64,000 nt of DNA from Modestobacter sp. VKM Ac-2985 (GCF_026967925.1 NZ_JAPVBI010000003.1:747070-811069), one strand, 5' to 3'. Positions 19,053 through 30,464 are shown, counted from the stretch's first letter. Translations and numbers: made by a program. The notes: generated from the sequence alone by a model not told the origin.

Positions 19053-20654
19053 TTACGCGAGTGAGACCAGCTCGGCGAAGTCGGGGCTCCAGGTGTCCTC
19101 GGTGCCGTCGGGCAGGACGATCACCTTGTCCGGGTCGAGCGCGACGACCGCACCCTCGTCGTGGGTGACCAGCACGATCGCGCCCTGGTAGGTGCGCAGC
19201 GCGTCGAGCACCTGCTCACGGCTGGCCGGGTCGAGGTTGTTGGTCGGCTCGTCGAGCAGCAGCACGTTGGCGCCGGAGATGACCAGCGTGGCCATGGCCA
19301 GCCGGGTGCGCTCACCGCCGGAGAGCGTCCCGGTGCGCTGGTCGACCGTCTCGCCGGAGAAGAGGAACGCGCCCAGGATCCGGCGCAGCTCGGTGTCTGT
19401 GGAGTCCGGCGCCGAGGACCGCATGTTCTCCAGCAGCGTGCGGTCCATGTCCAGCGTCTCGTGTTCCTGGGCGTAGTAGCCCACCCGCAGCCCGTGGCCG
19501 GCCTTCACCTCGCCGGTGTCCGGGGTCTCGGTGCCGGCCAGCATCCGCAGCAGCGTCGTCTTCCCCGCGCCGTTGAAGCCCAGGACGACGACCCGCGCGC
19601 CCTTGTCGATCGCCAGGTCGACGCCGGTGAAGATCTCCAGCGAGCCGTAGCTCTTGGACAGGCCCTCCGCGGTGAGCGGCGTCCGGCCGCACGGTGCGGG
19701 TGTGGGGAAGCGCAGCTTGGCCACCTTGTCCTGCACCCGCACGTCGGCCAGCCCGGCAGCCAGCCGCTGGGCGCGCTTGTCCATGCTCTGCGCGGCCTTG
19801 GCCTTCGTCGCCTTGGCCCGCATCTTGTCGGCCTGGGTGGTCAGCGCGTCGATCTTCTTCTCGGCGTTGGCCCGCTCGGAGCGGCGGCGGCGCTCGTCGG
19901 TCTCCCGGGCGTTCAGGTAGCGCTTCCAGCCGAGGTTGTAGATGTCGACGGTGGCCCGGTTGGCGTCCAGGTGCCAGACCTTGTTGACCACGGCCTCCAG
20001 CAGCTCGACGTCGTGGCTGATCACGATCAGCCCGGCGCGGTGGCTGGAGAGGAACCCCCGGAGCCAGGTGATCGAGTCGGCGTCCAGGTGGTTGGTCGGC
20101 TCGTCGAGCAGCAGCGTGTCGGCGTCGGAGAAGAGGATCCGGGCCAGCTCGACGCGGCGGCGCTGGCCACCGGAGAGGGTGTGCAGCGACTGGGCGAGGA
20201 CGCGGTCCGGCAGGCCGAGGTTGGTGCAGATCCGGGCCGCGTCGCTCTCCGCGGCGTACCCGCCGAGCGCGGCGAACTGGTCCTCCAGCCGCCCGTACTG
20301 CCGGACGGCGCGGTCCATCTCGGCGTCGTCGGCCGGCTCGGCCATGGCGACCTGGGCCTTCGTCAGCTTGGCCTTGAGGACGTCGAGCCCCCGGCCGGAC
20401 AGCACCCGGTCGCTGGCGGTGATGTCGAGGTCGCCACTGCGGGGGTCCTGCGGGAGGTAGCCGAGCTCACCGGTCACCTCGACCTTGCCGGCGTGCGGCA
20501 CGCGTTCCCCGGCGAGGGTGGTGAGGGTGGTGGTCTTGCCGGCACCGTTGCGTCCGACCAGCCCGATGCGGTCACCGGGCTGCACCCGGAGATCGGCGTC
20601 GCTGATGAGGATCCGGGAGCCGGCGCGCAGTTCGAGGCCGGTCGTCGTGATCAC
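19053..20654 (-). CDS. ABC-F family ATPase
   Basis: 533-aa soluble protein with two ABC domains and no membrane segment. Walker A motifs are 'GRNGAGKTT' and 'GFNGAGKTT', signatures 'LSGGQRRRVELAR' and 'LSGGERTRLAMA', Walker B 'LLLDEPTNHLD' and 'LLLDEPTNNLD'. A basic, charged linker lies between the domains (about 240-320). ABC-F proteins act on the ribosome in translation or antibiotic resistance; which applies cannot be told. GTG at 20654 ('ITTTGLELRAG', as relatives begin) is preferred to ATG at 20663 because TACCAT lies exactly 7 nt upstream of it. Confidence 0.93.
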   Translation of the reverse strand: MITTTGLELRAGSRILISDADLRVQPGDRIGLVGRNGAGKTTTLTTLAGERVPHAGKVEVTGELGYLPQDPRSGDLDITASDRVLSGRGLDVLKAKLTKAQVAMAEPADDAEMDRAVRQYGRLEDQFAALGGYAAESDAARICTNLGLPDRVLAQSLHTLSGGQRRRVELARILFSDADTLLLDEPTNHLDADSITWLRGFLSSHRAGLIVISHDVELLEAVVNKVWHLDANRATVDIYNLGWKRYLNARETDERRRRSERANAEKKIDALTTQADKMRAKATKAKAAQSMDKRAQRLAAGLADVRVQDKVAKLRFPTPAPCGRTPLTAEGLSKSYGSLEIFTGVDLAIDKGARVVVLGFNGAGKTTLLRMLAGTETPDTGEVKAGHGLRVGYYAQEHETLDMDRTLLENMRSSAPDSTDTELRRILGAFLFSGETVDQRTGTLSGGERTRLAMATLVISGANVLLLDEPTNNLDPASREQVLDALRTYQGAIVLVTHDEGAVVALDPDKVIVLPDGTEDTWSPDFAELVSLA

Positions 20655-20661
20655 TGATCCC

Positions 20662-20667
20662 ATGGTA
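20662..20667 (-). promoter_or_regulatory. Candidate leaderless -10 box of the ABC-F gene (TACCAT)
   Basis: TACCAT on the minus strand with a 7-nt gap to GTG 20654. The last two bases of the box overlap the alternative ATG at 20663, so transcription from here would exclude that start. Confidence 0.45.
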
Positions 20668-20807
20668 GGCGCTCAGCCGCCGTGCGCCGACCCCTTTCCC
20701 GGGTGACCTCCACGTCACCTGCGTGCTCACCCCGCAGGTGGTCGGCGCCGCCCGTAGCGTGACCGGCGGCAGCCGCACGCAGCCCGTCACCGGGGAGGAG
20801 GCCCACC

Positions 20808-22718
20808 GTGCCCACGTCGGAGGTCGAGTACCCGCCCCCGCTGGGGCAGCGCGTCCCGCCGCCCGCAGCACCGGCGCACCCCGCCCCCGGCCACCCCGGT
20901 CCCGACGACGCGGGCCGGGACGACGCGGGCCGGGACGACACCGGCCTGACCGACGCCGAGCCCAGCGACATCGCCCCCCAGCAGGTGCTGCTCGGCGCCG
21001 GCGTGGTGGCGGTGGTCGCCGCCGGTGCCGCCTCGCTCACCGACGCCGGTTCGGTCCCCGGCCTGCTCGTGGTCGGCCTGCTGACCGTCGCCGCGACCCT
21101 GGGGTCACTGCGGGCGGGGCAGCGCCGGCTGAGCAGCAGCGAGGAGGCGCTCGCCTCCGCCGCCGTGGTGCTCGCCGCGGTGGCCGCGTGGTCGGCCGGG
21201 GACGGCCCCGGGGGCCCGACCGCGATCCTGCTCTCCCTGCTCGCCGCGGTCTTCGCCGTCCTGGGGCTGATCGCCAGGACGGCGGTGACCTGGCCGATCG
21301 CCGCATGGGGTGCGGTCCAGGCCGCTGTGCTGAGCGCACTGACCGGCTCCGGCCTGTCGCTGGCCCCGCACGCCACCGCCGTGCTGGCCACCGCCGTCGC
21401 CGGGCTGGTGGTCACGCTGGCCACCCGCCGATCCGTCGCGGCGGTCACCCTGGTCACTGCCGCCGCCTGGTGGGTGACCGGGGTGGTGGAGGGCGCCGCC
21501 CAGGTGTGGACGACCGAGTCGGTCGTCGCCGCCCTGGCGCCGTCGACGCTGATGCTGCTGGCGGCCGGCGCGCTGCTGGCGCTGTGCGGCCGATCGGAGC
21601 TGCGGCCCCTGCTCGGCCCCCCGGCGGCGGTGCCCGTGCTCGCCGGGCTGGCGGCCGGGGCCGCCCTCGCCGGGCTGCTGCAGGCGGCCGGGCTGGCCGG
21701 GGTGCTGGGCAGCGGGTACCTGGGCGTGGCGCTCGCGACCGTGGTGGGTGCGCTGGCCTCCTCGGGACGGTCCGACCCGCTCCGCCCGACCGGCCTCGCC
21801 GCGTCCACGGTGCTCACCGGCCTGGCCGCCGTCCAGCTGCTCGGGTCGGGGCACTGGTCGGCGCTGGCCGTCCTCGTCGCGGTCGCCGCCGTCCCTGCGG
21901 TGGTGGTCGCCGCCCGGCGGCCCGGGGAGCGCCCCTGGGCGCTGCCGGTGGTGGTGGGCTGCCTGGCCGCCGCCGTGCTGCTGACCGAGGCCGACGGCAG
22001 CATCGGGTCCGCGCCGGCCGGCCAGCTGCTCGTGCTGCTGAGCCTGCTCACCCTCGGGAGCGCGACGACGCTGCGCGGGAAGCGGTCGGAGCTGCCGTTG
22101 ACCTGGGCGGCCGCGGTGGTCGCGACCTCCGGGCTGGGGCACCTGGCCAGCACCGGGCACCTGTCCGGCCTGGCCCTCGGACTGGCCGTGGTCGGCGCGG
22201 GCTTCATCGCCTCCGGCACGGTCACCGACCGGGCGCGGGTCCGGGCCGGCGGGTGCACCGTGCTCGTCGTGGCGGCCTGGCTGGCGGCCGGCAGCGCCGA
22301 CATCGGCGTGCCGGAGGCCTACACGCTCCCGGCGGCGACGGTGCTGTGGCTGTACTCCGGACGACGGCTGGCCACCGGCTCGTCCTGGCGGGCCTGGGGT
22401 CCGGGGCTGCTGGTCGCCTTCGTCCCGTCCGTCTGGCTGGCGGCCGCCGAGCCGGACCTGCTGCGCCTGGTGCTGGTCGTCCTGGCCGCCACGCTCACCG
22501 CGATGGCGGGCAGCCGCTGGCAGGTGCAGGCCCCGCTCGTGGTGGGGGCCACGTCGCTGGCCGCGGTGGCCCTCGGGCGGCTGGTCGTCCACCTGCCCCT
22601 GACCGGCCTGCTCGCCGTCGGGGCGGCCGGCGCGGTCATGCTCGCCGCGGGGGCGGCCTACGAGGAGCGGCGGACGCGGGCCCGCGCAGCCCTCGCCCGC
22701 GTCGCCGACCTGCGCTGA
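20808..22718 (+). CDS. Large polytopic membrane protein (SCO7613 C-terminal-like)
   Basis: 636-aa protein with a Pro/Asp-rich hydrophilic N-terminus of about 55 residues, containing 'DDAGRD' repeats, followed by some 18-20 hydrophobic segments up to a short basic tail. The motif 'PEAYTLPAATVLWLYSG' near 510-525 resembles the SCO7613 C-terminal membrane-domain family of actinobacteria. Function is unknown; no transporter or enzyme signature is visible. GTG start with GGAGGAGG 6 nt upstream. It diverges from the ABC-F gene with 153 nt between and converges on the suf operon. Confidence 0.75.
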   Translation: MPTSEVEYPPPLGQRVPPPAAPAHPAPGHPGPDDAGRDDAGRDDTGLTDAEPSDIAPQQVLLGAGVVAVVAAGAASLTDAGSVPGLLVVGLLTVAATLGSLRAGQRRLSSSEEALASAAVVLAAVAAWSAGDGPGGPTAILLSLLAAVFAVLGLIARTAVTWPIAAWGAVQAAVLSALTGSGLSLAPHATAVLATAVAGLVVTLATRRSVAAVTLVTAAAWWVTGVVEGAAQVWTTESVVAALAPSTLMLLAAGALLALCGRSELRPLLGPPAAVPVLAGLAAGAALAGLLQAAGLAGVLGSGYLGVALATVVGALASSGRSDPLRPTGLAASTVLTGLAAVQLLGSGHWSALAVLVAVAAVPAVVVAARRPGERPWALPVVVGCLAAAVLLTEADGSIGSAPAGQLLVLLSLLTLGSATTLRGKRSELPLTWAAAVVATSGLGHLASTGHLSGLALGLAVVGAGFIASGTVTDRARVRAGGCTVLVVAAWLAAGSADIGVPEAYTLPAATVLWLYSGRRLATGSSWRAWGPGLLVAFVPSVWLAAAEPDLLRLVLVVLAATLTAMAGSRWQVQAPLVVGATSLAAVALGRLVVHLPLTGLLAVGAAGAVMLAAGAAYEERRTRARAALARVADLR

Positions 22719-22754
22719 CACCCGCCGTTACAGCGACTGCACGCAGCTGTCTCC

Positions 22755-22819
22755 CCGCCCGTTGGTCACTGAGTGCGGCCTGCTCGGCAAGGAGGCAGCA
22801 CTCAGCGACCGATGGGCGG
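22755..22819. repeat. 65-nt intergenic palindrome
   Basis: Arms of 27 nt (22755-22781 and 22793-22819) are inverted complements with four mismatches, some of them G-U tolerant, around an 11-nt loop. The core reads CTGAGTGC/GCACTCAG. It lies between convergent genes just before a second, more conventional hairpin at 22833-22874. It may belong to a dispersed palindromic class; its sequence is unrelated to the two palindromes near 443 and 5465. Confidence 0.65.
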
Positions 22820-22832
22820 TGGGCGCCCACGA

Positions 22833-22874
22833 CGACGAGGGCCCGCACCCCGGATGGGATGTGGGCCCTCGTCG
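22833..22874 (-). terminator. Terminator hairpin of the suf operon
   Basis: Strong stem: 22833-22848 pairs with 22861-22874 (arm CGACGAGGGCCC) with a small bulge and a 12-nt loop, starting 14 nt after the last suf gene stop. G+C-rich, no U-run. Confidence 0.7.
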
Positions 22875-22887
22875 GGACGCGGTGGAA

Positions 22888-23295
22888 CTAGACCCGGAAG
22901 CCCAGTGCGCGCAGCTGCTCGCGGCCGTCGTCGGTGATCTTGTCCGGGCCCCACGGCGGCATCCAGACCCAGTTGATCCGGATGTCGCCGACCAGGCCGG
23001 GGCCGGGGCCACCGGTGAGGGCCTGGCGGGCCTGGTCCTCGATCACGTCGGTAAGCGGGCAGGCCGCCGAGGTCAGCGTCATGTCGATGATCGCGACGTT
23101 CGCCTCGGTGTCGACGTCCAGCCCGTAGACGAGCCCGAGGTCGACGACGTTGACGCCCAGCTCGGGGTCGACGACGTCGCGCATGGCCTCTTCGAGGTCC
23201 TCGATCAGCGCGGACTTGCCGCCGTAGAGGCCGGCGTCCGGCGCCACGGTGGCGGTCGTGGTGTCGGTCGTGGTGTCAGGGGTGTTCTCGGTCAT
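22888..23295 (-). CDS. sufT: SufT/MIP18-family iron-sulfur assembly factor
   Basis: 135-aa protein. After a Thr-rich N-terminal 30 residues comes a DUF59/MIP18 domain: 'DVVDPELGVNVVDLGLVYG' and 'TLTSAACPLTDVI', whose Cys is the conserved one of the family. The family helps Fe-S cluster maturation. ATG overlaps the sufU stop (ATGA), and it is the last gene of the suf operon, as in mycobacteria (Rv1466, recalled). The hairpin at 22833-22874 follows. Confidence 0.9.
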   Translation of the reverse strand: MTENTPDTTTDTTTATVAPDAGLYGGKSALIEDLEEAMRDVVDPELGVNVVDLGLVYGLDVDTEANVAIIDMTLTSAACPLTDVIEDQARQALTGGPGPGLVGDIRINWVWMPPWGPDKITDDGREQLRALGFRV

Positions 23296-23758
23296 GCGTC
23301 GGCTCCTCCGGTGGGGGACGAGAGCGCGCGGGCGCTCGCGTCCTTCAGCGCCATCCAGCTCATCAGTGCGCACTTGACCCGCGCCGGGTACTTCGAGACG
23401 CCGGCGAACGCGACGGCGTCCTCCAGGTCGTCCTCGAGCTCCTCGGCCACGGTCGCATTGCCCTTGCTCTGCATCAGCGTCATGAACTGCTCGCCGGTGT
23501 GCATCGCCTCGGTCACGCTCTTGCCGATCACCAGGTCGTACATCGCCGAGACGGAGGCCTGGCTGATCGAACAGCCCATGCCCTCGTAGGAGACGTCGGC
23601 GATGGTCTCGCCGTCCAGGTTCACCCTGAGGGTGACCTCGTCGCCACACGTCGGGTTGACGTGGTGCACCTCGGCCTGGAACGGGTCGCGGAGGCCGCGC
23701 CCGTGGGGGTTCCGGTAGTGGTCCAGGATGATGTCCTGGTACATCGACTGCAGCTGCA

Positions 23759-23759
<1 letters not shown>
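23292..23759 (-). CDS. sufU: SufU sulfur-transfer/scaffold protein
   Basis: 155-aa SufU of the SUF system, which accepts persulfide sulfur from SufS. The zinc/cluster ligands C38 and D40 in 'NPTCGD', C63 in 'GMGCSIS' and C130 in 'RVKCALM' are present, together with the family-typical insertion before the third Cys. The ATG start overlaps the sufS stop by one base. In Bacillus SufU is a zinc-dependent sulfurtransferase rather than a true scaffold; the same is likely here. Confidence 0.95.
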
Positions 23760-25926
<2,167 letters not shown>

Positions 25927-25940
25927 GGGGTTCTCGCTCC

Positions 25941-26285
25941 TCAGTGGCTGGCCGCGGCGAGGGGGGCGTCGACGTCCACCAGGACGTCGTCACCCTCCAC
26001 CCGGACCGGGTAGACGGGGACCGGCTCGGTGGCCGGGAGGTTCGTGGGCTGGCCGGTGCGCAGGTCGAAGCACGAGCCGTGCAGGGCGCACTCGATGGTG
26101 GGCGCCCCGTCGACGTCGTCGACGTCGCCGTCGGTCAGCGGGACGTCGGCGTGCGAGCAGACGTCCTGGATCGCGTACACCTCGCCGTCGAGCTGGACGA
26201 CGGCGACGTCGATGTCGGCGAGCTCGATCCGCAGGGACCCGTCCTCGGGCACCTCGGACAGTGCGCACACGCGCTCGTACGTCAC
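25941..26285 (-). CDS. Rieske-type 2Fe-2S ferredoxin of the suf operon
   Basis: 114-aa small Rieske protein. The cluster motif is 'VCSHADVPL' then 'CALHGSCFDL', i.e. C-x-H and C-x2-H. Proteins of this kind are often annotated as non-heme iron oxygenase ferredoxin subunits. GTG at 26285 overlaps the sufD stop (GTGA). Its place inside the operon between sufD and sufC suggests electron supply or sensing during Fe-S assembly, which is inference. Confidence 0.9.
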   Translation of the reverse strand: MTYERVCALSEVPEDGSLRIELADIDVAVVQLDGEVYAIQDVCSHADVPLTDGDVDDVDGAPTIECALHGSCFDLRTGQPTNLPATEPVPVYPVRVEGDDVLVDVDAPLAAASH

Positions 26286-27598
26286 GCGTCGACCTCGACC
26301 GGCTGCTCCTCGAGGTCCGGCAGCGCGCCGAGGCGGGCCTCGATGGTGCCCATCAGCCGGTCCTGCAGCTCGGGGACGCCGATGTGCTGCACGACGTCGG
26401 CGAAGAAGCCGCGCACCACGAGGCGCCGCGCGGTCTCGGCGTCGATCCCGCGGGAGCAGAGGTAGAACAGCTGCTCGTCGTCGAACCGGCCGGTGGCGCT
26501 GGCGTGGCCGGCGCCGACGATCTCGCCGGTCTCGATCTCCAGGTTCGGCACCGAGTCGGCGCGGGCGCCGTCGGTGAGCACCAGGTTGCGGTTGAGCTCG
26601 TAGGTGTCGGTGCCGGTCGCGGCCGGGCGGATCCGGACGTCGCCGACCCAGACCGTGTGCGCCTTCTCGCCCTGCAGCGCGCCCTTGTAGACGACGTTGC
26701 TGCGGCAGTTCGGCGTGCCGTGGTCGACCCACAGCCGGTGCTCCTGGTGCTGGGTCTCGTCGGCGAAGTAGACGCCGTAGAGGTCCACCGAGCCACCGGG
26801 ACCGGCGTACTGCACGTTGCTGACCAGCCGGACCAGGTCACCGCCGAGGGTGACCACGACCTGCTTGAGGGTGGCGTCCCGGCCGATGACGGCGTCGAGC
26901 TGGCCGCCGTGCACCGTGCCCGGCGCCCAGTCCTGCACCGAGACGACGGTCAGCTGCGCTCCGTCGCCGAGCAGGAAGGCGACCCCGCCGGAGTAGCGGG
27001 CCAGCCCGGAGTGGTCCAGGACGACGGTCGCCTGCGCGAACGCACCGACCTCGATGACCAGCTGGCCCCAGACGACGTCCTCGCTGCCGGTGCCGGCGAG
27101 GCCCAGGGTGACCGGGCGGTCGAGCACGGCCTCCTTGGCGATCCGGAGCACGGCCGCGCCGCCGCTGCGCTGACGGGTCAGCGCGGCGAGCCGGTCGACC
27201 GGCTCGGGCAGGCCCTTGAGCAGCGGGTCACCGGCCTCGACCGAGGTCAGCTCGGCCCCCTCGGGCAGATCGCTCTGCCACGTCAGGGAGGCGTCGGAGG
27301 GAGTGCCGTCCAGCAGCGCGCGGACCCGGCGCATCGGGGTGAAGCGCCACTCCTCCTCGCGGCCGGTCGGGGCGCCGAACGCCTCCGGGTCGGTGGAGGT
27401 GAACCGCTCGGCCGGCGAACCGGTCGGCGTCGGCCCGCCGTGCGAGTGCGACCCGGGGGGCGTGTCGCCGGCGGTGCCGGTGCCGGCCGCCGGGGTGGTC
27501 GGCGGGCCGGCCTGGGCCCCCACGCCGGGAGCGAAGAGCTCCCCGGCGAGGGTGGCCGAGTCGGTGGTCAGGGTGGTCTGGTCGTCAGTTGCCGACAT
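26282..27598 (-). CDS. sufD: SufD Fe-S assembly protein
   Basis: 438-aa SufD, partner of SufB and SufC. The conserved core is seen in 'EEEWRFTP', 'HRLWVDHGTPNCRSNVVYKG' and the C-terminal 'GRFDDEQLFYLCSRGI'. The N-terminal ~70 residues are a Gly/Pro/Thr-rich low-complexity extension before 'ERFTSTDPEAFG'. ATG at 27598 overlaps the sufB stop (TGATG), so the longer open frame upstream is not used. Confidence 0.95.
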   Translation of the reverse strand: MSATDDQTTLTTDSATLAGELFAPGVGAQAGPPTTPAAGTGTAGDTPPGSHSHGGPTPTGSPAERFTSTDPEAFGAPTGREEEWRFTPMRRVRALLDGTPSDASLTWQSDLPEGAELTSVEAGDPLLKGLPEPVDRLAALTRQRSGGAAVLRIAKEAVLDRPVTLGLAGTGSEDVVWGQLVIEVGAFAQATVVLDHSGLARYSGGVAFLLGDGAQLTVVSVQDWAPGTVHGGQLDAVIGRDATLKQVVVTLGGDLVRLVSNVQYAGPGGSVDLYGVYFADETQHQEHRLWVDHGTPNCRSNVVYKGALQGEKAHTVWVGDVRIRPAATGTDTYELNRNLVLTDGARADSVPNLEIETGEIVGAGHASATGRFDDEQLFYLCSRGIDAETARRLVVRGFFADVVQHIGVPELQDRLMGTIEARLGALPDLEEQPVEVDA

Positions 27599-29037
27599 CA
27601 GCCGACGGCACCTTCCATCTGGAGCTCGATCAGGCGGTTGAGCTCGAGGGCGTACTCCATGGGCAGCTCCCGGGCGATGGGCTCGACGAAGCCGCGCACG
27701 ACCATCGCCATCGCCTCGTCCTCGGAGAGCCCTCGGCTCATCAGGTAGAACAGCTGGTCGTCGCTGACCCGCGAGACGGTCGCCTCGTGGCCCATCGACA
27801 CGTCGTCCTCGCGGACGTCGACGTAGGGGTAGGTGTCCGAGCGGCTGATCGTGTCGACCAGCAGCGCGTCGCACTTCACCGTCGACTTGGAGCCGTACGC
27901 ACCCTCGTCGACCTGGACCAGCCCGCGGTAGGAGGTGCGGCCACCACCGCGCGCCACCGACTTCGACACGATCGTCGAGGAGGTGTGCGGGGCGGCGTGC
28001 ACCATCTTGGCGCCGGCGTCCTGGTGCTGACCCTCGCCGGCGAAGGCGATGGACATGACCTCGCCCTTGGCGTGCTCACCGGTCATCCACACGGCCGGGT
28101 ACTTCATCGTCACCTTGGAGCCGATGTTGCCGTCGACCCACTCCATGGTCGCGCCCTCGTGGGCCACGGCCCGCTTGGTGACCAGGTTGTAGACGTTGTT
28201 CGACCAGTTCTGGATGGTCGTGTACCGGCAGCGCGCGTTCTTCTTCACGATGATCTCGACGACCGCGGAGTGCAGCGAGTCCGTCTTGTAGATCGGCGCG
28301 GTGCAGCCCTCGACGTAGTGCACGTAGGCGCCCTCGTCGATGATCATCAGGGTGCGCTCGAACTGGCCCATGTTCTCGGTGTTGATCCGGAAGTAGGCCT
28401 GCAGCGGGATCTCCACGTGGACGCCCTTGGGCACGTAGATGAACGAGCCCCCCGACCACACGGCGGTGTTCAGCGCGGAGAACTTGTTGTCCCCGGCCGG
28501 GATGACCGAGCCGAAGTACTCGCGGAACAGCTCGGGCTGCTCGCGCAGCGCCGTGTCGGTGTCCAGGAACAGGACGCCCTGCTCCTCGAGGTCCTCACGG
28601 ATCTTGTGGTAGACGACCTCGGACTCGTACTGGGCCGCGACACCGGAGACCAGCCGCTGCTTCTCCGCCTCCGGGATGCCCAGCTTGTCGTAGGTGTTCT
28701 TGATGTCGTCGGGCAGGTCCTCCCACGAGGTGGCCTGCGCCTCGGTCGACCGCACGAAGTACTTGATGTTCTGGAAGTCGATGCCGGAGAGGTCGGAACC
28801 CCAGTCGGGCATGGGCTTCTTCCCGAAGATCTTCAGCGCCTTCAGCCGGCGCTCGAGCATCCACTCGGGCTCGTTCTTGCGGCGCGAGATGTCGCGGACG
28901 ACGTCCTCGTTGATGCCGCGGGTGGCCGAGGCACCGGCGGCGTCGGTGTCGGACCAGCCGTACTTGTAACGGCCGAGCGCATCGATCGTCTCGTCCTGCG
29001 TCATCGGCGCGCTGGGCACCGGCTGCGTGGTGGTCAT
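27598..29037 (-). CDS. sufB: SufB Fe-S assembly scaffold
   Basis: 479-aa SufB, the scaffold on which clusters form with SufC and SufD. The sequence is continuous through '[17 protein letters not shown]', '[11 protein letters not shown]', '[11 protein letters not shown]' (conserved Cys) and '[17 protein letters not shown]'. No intein interrupts it, unlike the M. tuberculosis sufB (known to carry one). ATG overlaps the sufR stop by four bases. Confidence 0.97.
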   Translation of the reverse strand: MTTTQPVPSAPMTQDETIDALGRYKYGWSDTDAAGASATRGINEDVVRDISRRKNEPEWMLERRLKALKIFGKKPMPDWGSDLSGIDFQNIKYFVRSTEAQATSWEDLPDDIKNTYDKLGIPEAEKQRLVSGVAAQYESEVVYHKIREDLEEQGVLFLDTDTALREQPELFREYFGSVIPAGDNKFSALNTAVWSGGSFIYVPKGVHVEIPLQAYFRINTENMGQFERTLMIIDEGAYVHYVEGCTAPIYKTDSLHSAVVEIIVKKNARCRYTTIQNWSNNVYNLVTKRAVAHEGATMEWVDGNIGSKVTMKYPAVWMTGEHAKGEVMSIAFAGEGQHQDAGAKMVHAAPHTSSTIVSKSVARGGGRTSYRGLVQVDEGAYGSKSTVKCDALLVDTISRSDTYPYVDVREDDVSMGHEATVSRVSDDQLFYLMSRGLSEDEAMAMVVRGFVEPIARELPMEYALELNRLIELQMEGAVG

Positions 29038-29882
29038 GCGGGGGTCCTCTCCCGGTCGATCGAGGGGGTGGTGCGAGTGCTGGCGCCGGCGCCGGAGGGC
29101 GCAGCGCGACCAGCAGGTACAGGGCGTGCGGGGGTGGCTTTGTTCCCGGCGTGGGAGCCGGCGCGGAGTCCGGCCCGGAGGGCCAGCTGCGCGGGGATGT
29201 GGGTCGTGCAGATCCCGTCGCCGTGGGCGATCGTGGCCAGCCGCTGGACGTGCGTGCCGACCAGCCGGCTGATCACCGCCGTCTCAGCCTCGCACAGCTG
29301 CGGGAACTCGGCAGCGACGTGGGCGACCGGGCAGTGGTGCTGGCACAGCTGCCCGCCGCTGGAGATCGCCGAGGCGGTCGCGGCGTAGCCCTCGGCGGTC
29401 AGCGCGACGGCGAGCACCTGCGCCCGGTCGACCTCACCGGCGCCCGGTGCGGCCTCCTCGAGCGCGGACTCGACGGCGGTGGAGCACCGCTGCGCCAGCC
29501 CGGAGAGCTGCTGCTCGGCGACGGCGCGGACGGCGTCCGGACCACCGTGCTCGGCGACGAACCGCAGGGCCGTGAGCGCCAGGTCGTCGTAGGCGTGCGG
29601 GAAGGACTCGCGGCCGGCGTCGGTGAGGGCGAACCGGCGGGCCGGGCGTCCCCTCCCCCGCTGGCCGCCGGGCGCCTCGCGCTCGGTGACCCGCCCCGCG
29701 GCGACCAGGCCGTCGAGGTGCCGGCGCACCGCGGCCGGGGAGATCCCCAGCCGGGCCGCGAGCTCGGTGGCGGTCTGGGGGCCATGCTCGAGGAGGAGGC
29801 TGCTCACCCGGTCACGGGTGCGCCCGTCCTCGGCCGGCGCACCGGCAGAGGGGACGGCGGCTCGGGCCGCAACGGTTTCCAC
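29034..29882 (-). CDS. sufR: SufR-type Fe-S-sensing transcriptional repressor
   Basis: 282-aa regulator, first gene of the suf operon. The N-terminal winged helix is '[29 protein letters not shown]' (38-65) with a basic wing. The C-terminal half carries four Cys (C180, C184, C197, C225; C-x3-C-x12-C-x27-C), consistent with a cluster-binding sensor, then a Pro/Ala tail. SufR represses suf when clusters suffice. GTG at 29882 lies directly beside a promoter and a dyad (29880-29894), so autoregulation and a leaderless transcript are likely. Confidence 0.92.
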   Translation of the reverse strand: METVAARAAVPSAGAPAEDGRTRDRVSSLLLEHGPQTATELAARLGISPAAVRRHLDGLVAAGRVTEREAPGGQRGRGRPARRFALTDAGRESFPHAYDDLALTALRFVAEHGGPDAVRAVAEQQLSGLAQRCSTAVESALEEAAPGAGEVDRAQVLAVALTAEGYAATASAISSGGQLCQHHCPVAHVAAEFPQLCEAETAVISRLVGTHVQRLATIAHGDGICTTHIPAQLALRAGLRAGSHAGNKATPARPVPAGRAAPSGAGASTRTTPSIDRERTPA

Positions 29883-29916
29883 AACACGATTGTGTGCTTA
29901 ATCGGAGAACCTGCAA
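29880..29916 (-). promoter_or_regulatory. sufR promoter with overlapping dyad operator
   Basis: On the minus strand TTGCAG (29911-29916) and CACAAT (29889-29894) are 16 nt apart, and the GTG start lies 6 nt after the -10, so the mRNA would be leaderless. The dyad CACAA-N5-TTGTG (29880-29894) covers the -10 box and the start codon, a natural repressor site. A second dyad, AAGG-N4-CCTT, lies just upstream at 29919-29930. Confidence 0.5.
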
Positions 29917-29955
29917 GGAAGGCGGTCCTTACCTACGGGCTCCCCGAGAGGCGCA

Positions 29956-30464
29956 TCACACCGTGGCCGGGGTCTCCACCTCGGCGACCGGGTTCGCCTC
30001 CGCCACCCGGAGGTCCAGCTCACCGTCGGTGACGGCGACGGTCACCCGCTGCCCGGCGCCCAGCTCCCCGCCCAGCACCAGCCGGGAGAGCCGGTTGTCG
30101 ACCTCCCGCTGGATCGCCCGGCGCAGCGGCCGCGCCCCGAACTGCGGCTCGTGCCCGCGCTCGGCCAGCCAGACCACCGCCTCCGGGGTGAACTCGATCG
30201 CGACGTCCTGGGCGGACAGCCGCCGCCGGGTCTCGTCCAGCAGCAGGTCGGTGATCCGCGCCAGCTGCTCGGCCTCCAGCTGCCGGAACACCACGATCTC
30301 GTCGATCCGGTTGAGGAACTCCGGACGGAAGGCCTCCCGCAGCCGCCGCATCACCTGTCGACCCGCTGCATGCCCCGCCGGGCACCGGGACCGCCGAGGA
30401 AGGCGGAGAAGAAGTCGTCGAACGGGCTGCCCCCGTAGGGACCGCCGGGGAAACCGCTGGTCAT
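29956..30464 (-). pseudogene. ClpB/ClpC-like ATPase gene with its middle deleted
   Basis: The first 36 codons from ATG 30464 ('MTSGFPGGPYGGSPFDDFF', then to 'MQRVD') match the Gly/Phe-rich N-terminus of actinobacterial Clp ATP-binding subunits. They then hit TGA at 30351-30353. From about 30362 onward in another frame comes the family C-terminus: 'REAFRPEFLNRIDEIVVF', 'FTPEAVVWLAERGHEPQFGARPLRRAI', ending at 29956. Both ATPase domains, an estimated 600-700 residues, are missing. The joint creates TGATG, so reinitiation could make a ~133-aa C-terminal piece. Chaperone activity must be lost. An assembly collapse is the main alternative. Confidence 0.8.

Noticed and set aside
27598-29037. Intein in sufB, as in M. 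tuberculosis
   Set aside because: The 479-aa reading frame is continuous through all SufB motifs with no inserted splicing domain.
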